DNA of 64,000 nucleotides from Pengzhenrongella frigida (GCF_004168625.1 NZ_SDWW01000008.1:53449-117448), one strand, 5' to 3'; positions 1-8,304 are shown, counted from the stretch's first letter. Notes: generated by a model not told the origin, from the sequence alone. Made by a program: numbers and translations.

Positions 1-472
1 GGTGCACTGTCGCACTCACTGCGTCAAGCACCGGACGCACCCGCGCGAACACGTCGACGTCTCCACCGACGACGACCCAGAGACCGCCGTCGGCGGCCTC
101 CCCCTTGGATCCGAACACCGGTGCGTCGAGGAAGGGCACTCCCCTCTCCCCGAAGGCCGCGGCCTCCTCGTCCGACAGCCCTGGGCTGATGGTGGACATG
201 TCGACGACCACCGTGGTGTCGGCGACATGTGTGAGCAGGCCATCCGGCCCGAACACGACATCCCGCACCGCCTGGTCGTTGGACAGGCAGGAGATGACGA
301 CGTCCCGTCCGGCGACGGCCTCGGCGATGCTCTCGGCAACCCGTACCCCGCCGAGGCCGTCAGCGCGCGCCGCGGTGCGGTTCCATACGGTGACGTCGTG
401 ACCGGCTCGGACCAGGTTCGCGACCATGCCGCGCCCCATCGTGCCCAGGCCAAGATAGGCGATCGAGGTCAT
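1..472 (-). CDS. 3-hydroxyisobutyrate dehydrogenase-like beta-hydroxyacid dehydrogenase, 3' end outside window
   Basis: Only the N-terminal 157 residues are inside the window. They begin with a Rossmann dinucleotide-binding motif (GLGTMGRGMV, residues about 7-16), followed by the family's substrate-loop signature MSTISPG, so this is an NAD(P)-dependent beta-hydroxyacid dehydrogenase of the 3-hydroxyisobutyrate / L-threonate dehydrogenase group. The ATG at 472-470 overlaps the dhaL stop (ATGA), making it the last visible gene of the ketose-kinase operon. From context it probably oxidises or reduces a small hydroxyacid or polyol derivative made in the same pathway. The substrate cannot be told from sequence and the catalytic lysine region lies beyond the edge. 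Confidence 0.85.
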   Translation of the reverse strand, partial: MTSIAYLGLGTMGRGMVANLVRAGHDVTVWNRTAARADGLGGVRVAESIAEAVAGRDVVISCLSNDQAVRDVVFGPDGLLTHVADTTVVVDMSTISPGLSDEEAAAFGERGVPFLDAPVFGSKGEAADGGLWVVVGGDVDVFARVRPVLDAVSATVH

Positions 473-1110
473 GCCAGTTCCTTCCCCTTGGCAGCAACGG
501 ACTCGGCCGCACGCCAGGACTCGAGATACCTCCAGAATGCGGTCGCACCCGGATCCTGCAGGCCGATGCTGCGCTCCTGCATCCAGGACGCCCTGCCGCG
601 CCGGGACTGGAGGTCCCGGGTCTCGACCACGGCGCGCTCGGCGCCCGCGATGGCGGCATCCAGACCGGATGTGCCGTCCGACGCCACCTCGAGCGCGTCG
701 GCCGCCGGCATGATCGCGTCGAGGATCGTCTTGTCGCCGATCTGGGTCTTGCCGCGCTGTCCGATGTTCTCCCCGGCGGCGCGGATGAAACGCCCCGCGT
801 CGGCCGTCCCGATCTCGGTGAGACCGGCCCAGGTCTTGGAACCCGCAAGGAGGCCACCCGCGACCAGTGCGGCCATCGTCGAGGGATTGGCGTTGGCGAA
901 CGCTTTGGCGCACGTCTTGGCGATCTCGGCGGGGGTGGCGTCGTCGGCCAGGGTCGTGAGCGACTCGATGACGGCATTGGCGCCGAGGGAGATGGTGACG
1001 CCAAGGTCACCGTCGCCGAGCGCCTGGTCCAGATCGCGCAGCTCGTCCGCATAGCCGACCAGCTCGGCAAGGCTCCGGCGGATCGATTCGTTGAGCTCTA
1101 CAGGTCGCAT
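469..1110 (-). CDS. dhaL: Dihydroxyacetone kinase-type ADP/ATP-binding subunit DhaL
   Basis: A 213-residue protein of normal DhaL length. DhaL is the all-helical nucleotide-binding subunit that phosphorylates the ketose held covalently by DhaK. The Mg-nucleotide aspartates are visible in the N-terminal motif LDQALGDGDLG (D28, D33, D35). It starts 5 bp after the dhaK stop and its stop overlaps the next start. No DhaM phosphotransfer subunit is in the window, so it is unclear whether the kinase uses ATP directly or a PTS phosphate from elsewhere. With an ABC sugar importer and a hydroxyacid dehydrogenase beside it, a C4 or similar ketose is as likely a substrate as dihydroxyacetone. Confidence 0.9.
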   Translation of the reverse strand: MRPVELNESIRRSLAELVGYADELRDLDQALGDGDLGVTISLGANAVIESLTTLADDATPAEIAKTCAKAFANANPSTMAALVAGGLLAGSKTWAGLTEIGTADAGRFIRAAGENIGQRGKTQIGDKTILDAIMPAADALEVASDGTSGLDAAIAGAERAVVETRDLQSRRGRASWMQERSIGLQDPGATAFWRYLESWRAAESVAAKGKELA

Positions 1111-1115
1111 GGCAG

Positions 1116-2117
1116 TCAGACCTCCTCGAAGAACGGGGACTTCGCGGGCGCCTGAAGCAGGGCCAGCCGGGCGTCGTTCACCTTCAAGAACGAGATTGAA
1201 GCGCCAGCCATCTCCAGGCTCGTGGCGTACTCCCCCACGTACTTCTTGGCGATGCTGATGTTGAGTCCGGTGAGGATCTGGTGCACGCGCCGGTAGAGCA
1301 CGTACAGCTCTTCGAGCGGGGTGGCCCCGAGGCCGTTCACCAGGACGGCGACGCGGTCGCCCGCGGTGAGGTCGAGGTCGGCGATCAGCGCGGTGACAAG
1401 CCGATCGGCGATCGCGTCCGCGGTCTCGAGCGGGCCCCGGTGGATCCCCGGCTCACCGTGGATGCCGATCCCGATCTCCATCTCGCCCTCGGGGAGGTCG
1501 AAGCTCTTCGCGCCGGTGGTGGGGAAGATCGTCGGCGACAGGCCGACGCCCATCGTGGCGGTGTGCTCGACGACGTCCTCGGCGATCGCGGCAACTTCCT
1601 CTAGCGTGTCGCCGCGTTCTGCAGCCGCCCCGGCCGCCTTGTAGGCGAAGAAGATCCCGGCGACCCCGCGACGATCGGTCTTGCGCTCATTCGGCTGGCT
1701 GGCGACGTCATCGCGGCCGACGACGGTCTGGGTGGGGATGTCCTCGAGCTCGGCCAGATCGCCCGCGAGGTCAAAGTTGAAGACATCGCCGCCGTAGTTG
1801 CCGTACAGGTAGAGGACCCCCGCGCCGCCGCTGATCGCCTTGGTCGCTTCGAAGATCTGCTGCGAGCTCGGCGAGCTGAAGACGTTGCCGATCGCGACCC
1901 CGGAGCACAGCCCCATGCCGACGTACCCCTTGAACAGGGGCAGGTGGCCGGAGCCCCCTCCGGTGAGGATGCCGACCCGGCCGGCGAGCGGCGCGTCCGC
2001 GCGCACGAGCACGCGGGGGTCGGTGCCGGGCGTCTTCACGAGGTCGGGATGTGCGAGGAGAATCCCCTCGATCATCTCGTCGACGAATCGATCCGGTTCA
2101 TTGATGATCTTCTTCAT
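1116..2117 (-). CDS. dhaK: Dihydroxyacetone/ketose kinase substrate-binding subunit DhaK
   Basis: A 333-residue DhaK-family protein. The substrate-binding histidine (about residue 220) lies in GIGIHGEPGIH, where the family forms a hemiaminal with the ketone. GGGSGHLP (about 53-60) and NYGGDVFNF (about 107-115) are the other substrate-pocket motifs. The ATG is preceded by GAAGGAA at good spacing. It lies 38 bp after the permease gene and 5 bp before dhaL, so import and phosphorylation are co-expressed. The DhaK family includes kinases for dihydroxyacetone and for erythrulose-type ketoses. Separate K and L chains without M are noted as unusual for ATP-dependent enzymes, which are often fused. 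Confidence 0.9.
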   Translation of the reverse strand: MKKIINEPDRFVDEMIEGILLAHPDLVKTPGTDPRVLVRADAPLAGRVGILTGGGSGHLPLFKGYVGMGLCSGVAIGNVFSSPSSQQIFEATKAISGGAGVLYLYGNYGGDVFNFDLAGDLAELEDIPTQTVVGRDDVASQPNERKTDRRGVAGIFFAYKAAGAAAERGDTLEEVAAIAEDVVEHTATMGVGLSPTIFPTTGAKSFDLPEGEMEIGIGIHGEPGIHRGPLETADAIADRLVTALIADLDLTAGDRVAVLVNGLGATPLEELYVLYRRVHQILTGLNISIAKKYVGEYATSLEMAGASISFLKVNDARLALLQAPAKSPFFEEV

Positions 2118-2155
2118 TTCATTCCTTCGGACTAGTTCAATGCGGAAGTGGGCAG

Positions 2156-3241
2156 TCACGTGCGTGAGGCGAGGACCCGGGCTCTTGTTGGCGCGCGCCG
2201 ACGCCGGCGCCGCCAGGTCACCTGGTCGGCGACCATGACCACGATCAGGATCACGCCCTGGGCGATTGCGTACTCGGACGACGAGAGGCGGATAGCCGTG
2301 AATCCGCTGGAGACGATCTGAAGGGTGAGCGTTGCGAGCACCACCCCTGAGACCGTTGCGAACCCACCATTGGGGTTGGTCCCGCCCAACACCGCGATGA
2401 CGATCACCAAGAGCACGTAGGACGCGCCGTAGTCCGCCGATGCGGTGGGGTTGCGGGCGAGGAAGAACACGCCGCCCAAGCCACCGAGAAGCCCCGCAAC
2501 CACGTAGGTGCTCATCAGGACGACGTGGCTGTTGATTCCCGAGTAGCGCGCAGCAATGGGATTTGCACCCTGCAGCTGGATCTTGAGCCCGACCGGCGTC
2601 TTGTTGATGACGACACCGATGGCGATCGCGACGAGGACGAACATCACGAAGAGCACGGGTATCCCCGCCACGGTGGCCTGACCGATCACCGTCAGGCTCT
2701 CGGGTGAGCCGTAGAGCGTGCGCCCCCCGGTCCAGGCGATCGCGATCCCGTTGTAGATCTGCATGGTGCCGAGCGTGGCCAGGATCGGCGTGATGCCGAC
2801 GTAGGAGATGAGGAAGCCGTTGATCAGACCACCCACGAGTCCGACCGCGATACCGACCAGGATCAGCACCGGCATCAGCTCTTCGGCCATCGCCGGGTTG
2901 TCTGCAGCGACGGTGGCGTAGAGGGTCGACATGGCGATCGCCGAGAGGTTCGCGATCGAGACGAGCGACAGGTCGATCCCGCCGGTCAGCATCGCCAGCA
3001 TCATCGCGAGGGCGATGATGCCGATCTCCGGAGAGGCCAGCGCAATGTTCTGCAGGTTCAGCAGGCTGAGAAAGACGCTCGGGTTCAGCGCGGTGAAGAA
3101 CGTGAACGCGATGAGAACGAGCAGAACCATGCGCCCTGCGCCATGGCTGACATGGATTCGACTGATGACGGCCGACGTGCGGTCCTGTACCTGGTCGTTG
3201 AAGCGGGTCAGCGTGCTCCCCGACGTGGGCTTGCTGTTCAT
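2156..3241 (-). CDS. Sugar ABC transporter permease, RbsC-like (second permease)
   Basis: A 361-residue, strongly hydrophobic protein of the ribose/AI-2-type permease family (BPD_transp_2), with about 8-10 membrane segments and the family loop GGIDLSLVSIANLSA. The C terminus ends in a run of arginines (WRRRRRRAP), consistent with a cytoplasmic positively charged tail. The ATG at 3241 overlaps the stop of the preceding permease gene (ATGA), so the two permeases are translated together and probably form the heterodimeric channel. It would partner the ATPase at 4284-5798 and the binding protein at 5882-6925. Confidence 0.92.
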   Translation of the reverse strand: MNSKPTSGSTLTRFNDQVQDRTSAVISRIHVSHGAGRMVLLVLIAFTFFTALNPSVFLSLLNLQNIALASPEIGIIALAMMLAMLTGGIDLSLVSIANLSAIAMSTLYATVAADNPAMAEELMPVLILVGIAVGLVGGLINGFLISYVGITPILATLGTMQIYNGIAIAWTGGRTLYGSPESLTVIGQATVAGIPVLFVMFVLVAIAIGVVINKTPVGLKIQLQGANPIAARYSGINSHVVLMSTYVVAGLLGGLGGVFFLARNPTASADYGASYVLLVIVIAVLGGTNPNGGFATVSGVVLATLTLQIVSSGFTAIRLSSSEYAIAQGVILIVVMVADQVTWRRRRRRAPTRARVLASRT

Positions 3242-4287
3242 GCTGGCACCTCTTCCTTGACGAGAGCGCGTATCTCGCGGGAGGAGCGCTTGGCTGCGAG
3301 CGCCTGCACACCCACACCCACGATCAGGAGCAGGCCGACAGCGGTCCGCTGCCAGGCGCTCGGCACCCCGGCCAGAATCAGGCTGTTGTTGATGACCTGC
3401 ACGAGCAGGACGCCCAGGGTCGTGCCGAGCACGGACCCGCGGCCGCCGAAGATCGACGCACCGCCGAGGACGACGGCGGCGATGATGTCGAGCTCGCCAC
3501 CGACGAGGTCCCGCGGGTTGGCGCTTCGCCCCATGATCATGTAGATGATCCCCGCGGCGGCTGCCATCATGCCGACGATGACGTAGATCCACATCTGGGT
3601 TCGCATCACCCGGAAGCCCGCACGACGGGCCGCCTCGGGATCGCCACCGATGGCGTAGATCCCCCGCCCGAACATCGTGTTGCGCAGGACCCACGCGACG
3701 AGGAGGCAGAGCAGCACAGCAGGTATCACCATGATGTGCAGGGATGCACGACCGGTGTCGGTGGTGATCTGGAAGACATTCATCGTCGACACCGCGGCCA
3801 GGGATGCCGGCAGGTCAGCGATGTACTGGGACCCGATATAGGTGAGCAGGATGCCCTTGAAGATTCCTTGGGTACCGAGCGTCACGATGAGCGTGGGCAA
3901 TCGGAACCGGGCGATCACCGCGCCGTTGACGAGGCCGAGCAGCCCGCCGATCGCGAGCGCGATGGCCAGCATGCCGATGAGCCCGGGGTCGAAGTCCGCG
4001 CTCTGCGAGAGTCGGACGGTCGAGTAGGCGGCGAAGATGGCGATCGTGGCGAAGGAGACGTCGATCCCGCCCGAGATGATCACGATGAGCACGCCCAGCG
4101 CAAAGATCAGGGACACGATCGAGCTTCTGACGATTGCGAAGAACGTCGTGAGGGTGAAGAAGGCCGGATTCGCGATCGACATCCCCACGATGAGGGCCAG
4201 CAGGATGATTGCGAGGACGCCCTCGTTGTTCGCCCCACGGAAGCGCTGCACCACCCCCATGACTTTTGACAACTCGAAACCGTTCAC
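3238..4287 (-). CDS. Sugar ABC transporter permease, RbsC-like (first permease)
   Basis: A 349-residue integral membrane protein of the RbsC/LsrC type. The conserved GGIDVSFATIAIFAA loop and GGRGSVLGTTLGVLL near the C terminus are clear. A GTG start at 4287 is preferred because it overlaps the upstream ATPase stop (GTGA) and is preceded by GGAG. Both neighbours overlap by 4 bp, giving ATPase-permease-permease translational coupling. It is one half of the transmembrane channel of the DeoR-controlled importer. The substrate is inferred to be a small polyol or ketose only from the adjacent dhaKL. Confidence 0.92.
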   Translation of the reverse strand: MNGFELSKVMGVVQRFRGANNEGVLAIILLALIVGMSIANPAFFTLTTFFAIVRSSIVSLIFALGVLIVIISGGIDVSFATIAIFAAYSTVRLSQSADFDPGLIGMLAIALAIGGLLGLVNGAVIARFRLPTLIVTLGTQGIFKGILLTYIGSQYIADLPASLAAVSTMNVFQITTDTGRASLHIMVIPAVLLCLLVAWVLRNTMFGRGIYAIGGDPEAARRAGFRVMRTQMWIYVIVGMMAAAAGIIYMIMGRSANPRDLVGGELDIIAAVVLGGASIFGGRGSVLGTTLGVLLVQVINNSLILAGVPSAWQRTAVGLLLIVGVGVQALAAKRSSREIRALVKEEVPA

Positions 4288-5798
4288 TCCGCCATCCTCT
4301 CGAGAATGGTATTCACGGTGATGTCTTCCGCCTCGAGGGTGTGGACCAGATGACCCTGGCGGATGACGAGCACCCGGTGGCAGCTCGCGACGAGCTCGGG
4401 CGCATCGTCGGAGATGACGATGATCGACATGCCACCGGCGGCCTCGCCGCGCAGGATGTCGAGGATCTCCTCCTTCGAGCCCACATCGACGCCGACGGTC
4501 GGCCCGTTGAGCATCAAGATCTTCGGCTTGTTCGCGAGCCATTTCGCGAGCACCACGCGCTGCGCGTTGCCGCCCGACAACGATCGGACGGGCGCACTGA
4601 CGTTCGGTGCCTTGATGTGGAGGCGATCGAACAGCCGCTGGATGGTCGCGCGGACCTTGCCCGTGTCGAGACCGCCCCAGCGTGTGCGGTGGCTGTCGAG
4701 CGACCCGGCGATCATGTTGTCCGCGATCGACTTCTCCATGAACAACCCCTGTGACAGCCGATCCTCGGGCACATAGCCGATGCCGGCCGCGATGGCGTTG
4801 TCGATAGATCGCAGGCTCACCACCTCGCCGTCGACGCGAACGGTCCCCTGCTCCGCCGGTGATGCGCCGAACAGCGACTCCGCGATCTCGGTCCGACCGG
4901 AGCCGAGCAGACCGGTGAGCCCGAGGATCTCGCCGCGCCGCAGGGCGAAGCTGATGTCCGTGTAGGCGCCTCGCAGCCCGAGCGCCTCGACGTCGAGCAC
5001 GATCGGAGTGTCCGCAGCGAGCGTGCTCACGACGCGAGCGTCGTTGATGTCTCTGCCCGTCATGTGCTTGGCGATCGAGCGTCGATCGAACTCCGACGAC
5101 GGGCTGGTGATGACGTGCTTCCCGGAACGCAGGATCGTCACCCGCTGCGACACCGCGAGGACCTCGTCGAGCTTGTGCGAGACGAACATCAGGGCCACGC
5201 CTCGACCCCGCAGCGTCTCCACGAGTGCGAACAGCCGCTCCACCTCGGTGTGGGTCAGTGCCGTGGTGGGTTCATCCATGACGATGATGCGCGCGTCGTG
5301 GACCAACGCTCGGCAGATAGCCGTCAGCTGCTTGTCGGCGACGGAGAGGTTCACGACGTCGGCGTCGAGGTCGAGGGTCAGGCCGAGCTCATCCACGATC
5401 GCTTTCGCGGACGGGCGGGAGACCCGTCTGGAGTAGATGCGCTTGCGCTCCGCGACGGCGGCGGTGAGCACGATGTTCTCGGCCACGCTGAGGTTGGGAA
5501 AGAGCGAGAAGTCCTGGTAGATGACCTGGATGCCGCTCTTGATCGCGGCCGAAGGATTCATCGCGGTGTGGGCGATCCCGTCGATGATGATCTCGCCCGA
5601 GTCAGGCTTCTCGGCGCCGGAGATGATCTTGATGAGGGTCGACTTGCCGCAGCCGTTCTCGCCTGCCAGGCAGTGGACCTCACCGGCGACGAGGTCCAGC
5701 GAGACACCGCTGAGAGCAGTCACGCCACCGTAGGTCTTGACGATGTCGCGGACCTGAAGCACCGGAGCCTGCGCGTACGTGGAAGTGGGTGATGTCAT
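4284..5798 (-). CDS. Sugar ABC transporter ATP-binding protein with two nucleotide-binding domains (RbsA-like)
   Basis: 504 residues, the usual length for a tandem RbsA/MglA-type ATPase. The first domain has an intact Walker A (GENGCGKST) and Walker B/switch region (IIVMDEPTTAL). The second has the degenerate P-loop GLLGSGRTE, an intact LSGGNAQR signature, and LMLNGPTVGVDVG where the usual Walker B Asp-Glu pair would be. The second site is therefore probably catalytically weak; the same Asn-Gly form is known in a subgroup of this family. It energises import through the two permeases. The gene follows the binding-protein gene after an 83-bp gap containing a stem-loop. Confidence 0.94.
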   Translation of the reverse strand: MTSPTSTYAQAPVLQVRDIVKTYGGVTALSGVSLDLVAGEVHCLAGENGCGKSTLIKIISGAEKPDSGEIIIDGIAHTAMNPSAAIKSGIQVIYQDFSLFPNLSVAENIVLTAAVAERKRIYSRRVSRPSAKAIVDELGLTLDLDADVVNLSVADKQLTAICRALVHDARIIVMDEPTTALTHTEVERLFALVETLRGRGVALMFVSHKLDEVLAVSQRVTILRSGKHVITSPSSEFDRRSIAKHMTGRDINDARVVSTLAADTPIVLDVEALGLRGAYTDISFALRRGEILGLTGLLGSGRTEIAESLFGASPAEQGTVRVDGEVVSLRSIDNAIAAGIGYVPEDRLSQGLFMEKSIADNMIAGSLDSHRTRWGGLDTGKVRATIQRLFDRLHIKAPNVSAPVRSLSGGNAQRVVLAKWLANKPKILMLNGPTVGVDVGSKEEILDILRGEAAGGMSIIVISDDAPELVASCHRVLVIRQGHLVHTLEAEDITVNTILERMAE

Positions 5799-5823
5799 GG
5801 CCGATACTTTCCGGCACCGACCG

Positions 5824-5855
5824 CGGGGCAGGCGGGCAAAGGGCCGCCTGCCCCG
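5824..5855 (-). other. Intercistronic stem-loop between binding-protein and ATPase genes
   Basis: CGGGGCAGGCGG at 5824-5835 is perfectly complementary to CCGCCTGCCCCG at 5844-5855, a 12-bp stem with an 8-nt loop. It lies in the 83-bp gap after the binding-protein stop and before the ATPase start. No T-run follows, so it more likely caps the binding-protein mRNA or attenuates readthrough, giving more binding protein than membrane components, than ends the operon completely. Confidence 0.65.
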
Positions 5856-5881
5856 GGGTGGTGCCTAGGACGGGTGAGGAC

Positions 5882-6925
5882 TCAGAAGTCGTACTTGGCG
5901 GCTTCGGCAGCGTCAGCCGCCACCGATGCCTCGCCCACGAAGACGTTGTCGTAGCCGTCCAGCTTGTGCAGGGCGTTGTATCCCTCGATGCCGAGGTCCG
6001 TGCCCTCTTCGATGACGCCGCCCTGGGCGAGAATCATCGCGATCTGGAGCTGGGCCTCGCCTGCGAGGGCCGGGTCCCAGAAGAAGATCTTGTCGATCGA
6101 GCCGTCCGCGAGGTACTTGGACGCGACCGACGGAATCGAGGTACCCATCACGCAGACCGAGTCCTCCAAGCCGGCCTCCTGGACCGCGCGAGCGATGCCG
6201 GGAACGTCGTTACCCGCAGAGCCCTGGAACCCCGCGATGTCGGGGTACTTGGCAAGAATCTCCTTGGCCTTCTCGTACGCGGCGTTCTCGTTGTCGGTGC
6301 TCTCGATCGGGTCCTCGACCCGAGTCATCTCCGGGAAGTTGGCAACCTGGTTGTCGTACGCGGCTCCGACCCACTCCATGTGGGTCTTGGCCGTGAGGCC
6401 TCCGACGAACTGGACGTACTTACCGGTCTCCCCCATGCACTCGCCGAGGTTGTCCATGATCTCGGAGCCGTAGGCCTCGTTGTCGAAAGCCTCGATGTCG
6501 ATGTCGACGTTCTCGATGCCGGTGGCCTCGTGAGCGACGACGATGATGCCCTGGGCGCGAGCCTTCGAGAGCACGCTCGAGAGCGCCTCGGGCGAGTTCG
6601 GGACCACCGTGATGGCGGTGGGATTCTGCGGAATCAGGTCCTGGATGATCTGGATCTGCTTCTCCGGGCTGACGTCGTCCCCACCCTCGGGACGCGCATC
6701 GACGCCCGTGCGAGCTGCGAAGTCCCCGACACCGACCTCCATGCGATCGAACCACGCGATGCCCCGGAGCTTGACCACGGTCACCATGGTCATGTCCGCC
6801 GGCGCGAGCGTCTCGTCGCTCTTGCTGGTCGAATCCGTGGTTGAGGCCCCGACCGAGCTGCAACCGGCAACCAGCGCCGCTGTTGCCGCGAGCGTCACGA
6901 GAGATACAACTCTCTTGTGCTTCAT
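5882..6925 (-). CDS. Sugar ABC transporter substrate-binding lipoprotein, LsrB/RhaS-like
   Basis: A 347-residue type I periplasmic-binding-fold protein. The N terminus is a lipoprotein signal with the lipobox LVAGC (Cys about 22). It resembles the autoinducer-2/rhamnose-binding branch, for example VVPNSPEALSSVLSKA and FQGSAGNDVPGIARA. The start is supported by AAAGGAG 7 bp upstream. It is the first gene of the unit that runs through the ATPase, two permeases, dhaK, dhaL and a dehydrogenase, and is transcribed divergently from the DeoR-type repressor. It captures the substrate at the cell surface. Which sugar or polyol it binds is not evident. Confidence 0.92.
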   Translation of the reverse strand: MKHKRVVSLVTLAATAALVAGCSSVGASTTDSTSKSDETLAPADMTMVTVVKLRGIAWFDRMEVGVGDFAARTGVDARPEGGDDVSPEKQIQIIQDLIPQNPTAITVVPNSPEALSSVLSKARAQGIIVVAHEATGIENVDIDIEAFDNEAYGSEIMDNLGECMGETGKYVQFVGGLTAKTHMEWVGAAYDNQVANFPEMTRVEDPIESTDNENAAYEKAKEILAKYPDIAGFQGSAGNDVPGIARAVQEAGLEDSVCVMGTSIPSVASKYLADGSIDKIFFWDPALAGEAQLQIAMILAQGGVIEEGTDLGIEGYNALHKLDGYDNVFVGEASVAADAAEAAKYDF

Positions 6926-6989
6926 TCGTCACTCCTTTGTGATCGCCCGCGGTGCGCTTCTGTGCCCACCCGACGGACTGCTTCCCCGA

Positions 6990-7100
6990 CGTGCATGACA
7001 GTAGACCGCCAGATGCGCAAATGTCGAGCGATTCGCGCAGGGAGTTGCACGGCTTGCGGCAGAACTCTGCACGATAACGTGCAATACTCGCTGCTACAGT
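6990..7100. promoter_or_regulatory. Divergent promoter region with four TGCACG/CGTGCA half-sites (probable DeoR operators)
   Basis: Between the binding-protein and DeoR-type genes are four copies of one hexamer: CGTGCA at 6990-6995, TGCACG at 7046-7051 and 7068-7073, and CGTGCA at 7078-7083. The last two form the palindrome TGCACGATAACGTGCA. A minus-strand promoter reads TCGACA (7027-7022), 18 bp, TACTGT (7003-6998). A plus-strand -10 may be TACAGT at 7095-7100. One half-site lies at the presumed minus-strand start and the palindrome over the presumed plus -35, so repression of both directions is plausible. The identity of the protein that binds is inferred from the adjacent gene. Confidence 0.65.
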
Positions 7101-7129
7101 GACCAACGAGATGACAGAGAGGTCAGCCC

Positions 7130-7918
7130 ATGTCACGCCGCGCGGACATCATCACGATGCTTCAAGATCGTGGCTTCCAGAGTGTCAACGACCTCGCAAG
7201 CAACTTCGGCGTCGACTCCTCGACGATCCGGCGAGACCTCGACAAGCTCGAGGCACAGGGGCTCGTTGAACGGACCCACGGCGGGGTGATCCTCGCCCAC
7301 GGCGGCACGCTCCCAGCCACGCAGCCCGAAACGCTCCACGCAGCCGAGAAGGAAGCCATCGGCGCCGCGATGGCCGAGCGCGTGCTCGACGGTCAGACGA
7401 TCTTCGTCGACAGCGGCGCGACGACACTCGAGGTCGCCCGGCACCTCAACCACGCACGCCTGACCGTCGTCACGAACGATCTACGGATCGGGCTCGAGAT
7501 CTCGAGCAAGCCGTCGATGCATCTGGTCTTCATCGGGGGCGAGCTCCTCGCCGGGAGCTACGCAATGTGGGGCCCGATCTCTATCCAACAGATCGAGAAC
7601 CTCCGGGTGAACGTCGCGATCTTCGGCGCCGACACCGTCATGGAGGATGGCATCTACTCGACATCGAGCTATGAGATCGAGCTCAAACGCAAGATGCGTT
7701 CCATCGCGAGCGAGGCCTTCTTCGTCGCCGACAGCTCCAAGTTCGGTCGAGAGGCCCTGTTCAAGGTCTTCGGCTTCGAGGACTTCACCGCCGGCATCAG
7801 CGACGCGACGCTCGACCCGATTCGCGCCGCGAGCTTCCCAGTGCCCGTGATCCGCGCAGCGGTCCGGTCCCCGAAGGTCGGTGCCCGCCCTGGAGCGTTG
7901 GCGACCGCGCTCCGCTGA
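7130..7918 (+). CDS. DeoR/GlpR-family transcriptional repressor
   Basis: 262 residues, normal for the family. An N-terminal winged helix-turn-helix contains the typical [21 protein letters not shown] region (about residues 23-45). It is followed by the sugar-phosphate-sensing DeoRC domain with [14 protein letters not shown] and the late FVADSSKFG motif. It is divergent from the ABC/dhaKL operon and reads away from it, the standard position of a local repressor. The effector is probably the phosphorylated ketose made by DhaKL. An ATG start with AGAGAGG upstream fits. Binding sites are proposed at 6990-7084. Confidence 0.93.
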   Translation: MSRRADIITMLQDRGFQSVNDLASNFGVDSSTIRRDLDKLEAQGLVERTHGGVILAHGGTLPATQPETLHAAEKEAIGAAMAERVLDGQTIFVDSGATTLEVARHLNHARLTVVTNDLRIGLEISSKPSMHLVFIGGELLAGSYAMWGPISIQQIENLRVNVAIFGADTVMEDGIYSTSSYEIELKRKMRSIASEAFFVADSSKFGREALFKVFGFEDFTAGISDATLDPIRAASFPVPVIRAAVRSPKVGARPGALATALR

Positions 7919-7983
7919 TTCGTAGCAACCGATCGGATGCGCTCCGGCACGAACGGCCGGACGATCGCGATGTTCAGCGGGGA

Positions 7984-8046
7984 GTTGGGCGTCGCGCATG
8001 GCGGCCGCGATCACGATCCGCGAACACGCGTAGGCGAGGGCGGCGT
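7984..8046 (-). pseudogene. Fused fragments of a citE-like lyase gene (deletion scar)
   Basis: The 22 bp at 7984-8005 are identical to 25303-25324, and the 43 bp at 8004-8046 match 25524-25566 with one mismatch. Both targets are inside the CitE-like gene at 25178-26074. The fragments are in the same order and orientation as in that gene but lack the 199 bp between them; both flanks share GGCGGC near the junction. No open frame of useful size remains. The element is read as the remnant of a duplicated or paralogous citE-like gene after internal deletion, abutting the glpF remnant on the other strand. Confidence 0.6.
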
Positions 8047-8190
8047 GACCTCGGGCCGCGCGTCGCGCACTTCTTGCTCCCGATCAAGGGAAAGGGCTCC
8101 AGCGACTGGGCCTACAGCTGGGTCCCGGTCGTCGGACCGCTCGTCGGCGGCACGCTCGGCGGACTGGTTGGCGCCTGGTACATCGCCTGA
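8047..8190 (+). pseudogene. 3' remnant of a glycerol uptake facilitator (MIP/GlpF) gene
   Basis: The plus strand encodes the last 47 residues of an aquaglyceroporin: [17 protein letters not shown], then [18 protein letters not shown], then a final hydrophobic helix ending WYIA and TGA. The opening residues continue the conserved second NPA box (NPARDLGPR), but the Asn-Pro-Ala-Arg part and everything upstream are missing and there is no start. The break coincides exactly with the end of the citE-like match at 8046. The gene's own terminator hairpin still follows. A facilitator would fit the neighbouring polyol/dhaKL locus, so this may be a lost original uptake route. Confidence 0.75.
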
Positions 8191-8203
8191 GCGCTGAACC
8201 TCC

Positions 8204-8237
8204 GGTGCCCGGCGGCCGAGGGCGGCCGTCGGGCACC
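8204..8237. terminator. Hairpin terminator after the glpF remnant
   Basis: GGTGCCCGGCGGCC (8204-8217) pairs with GGCCGTCGGGCACC (8224-8237), a 14-bp stem with one mismatch and a 6-nt loop. It lies between the end of the plus-strand glpF remnant and the end of the minus-strand beta-helix gene, so it can serve both directions. There is no clear T-tract. Confidence 0.6.
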
Positions 8238-8304
8238 AGTCGAATCGCACCACGCAGGTCCCCCGTTCGCGAGCCCCCTTCCGCCGGCGAGCTCCGGGGG
8301 GACG

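Noticed and set aside
7919..8304. Possible small plus-strand gene of 86 codons in this gap
   Set aside because: Its translation is a shifted reading of the citE-like scar and glpF remnant; the remnant frame itself matches GlpF and has no start.
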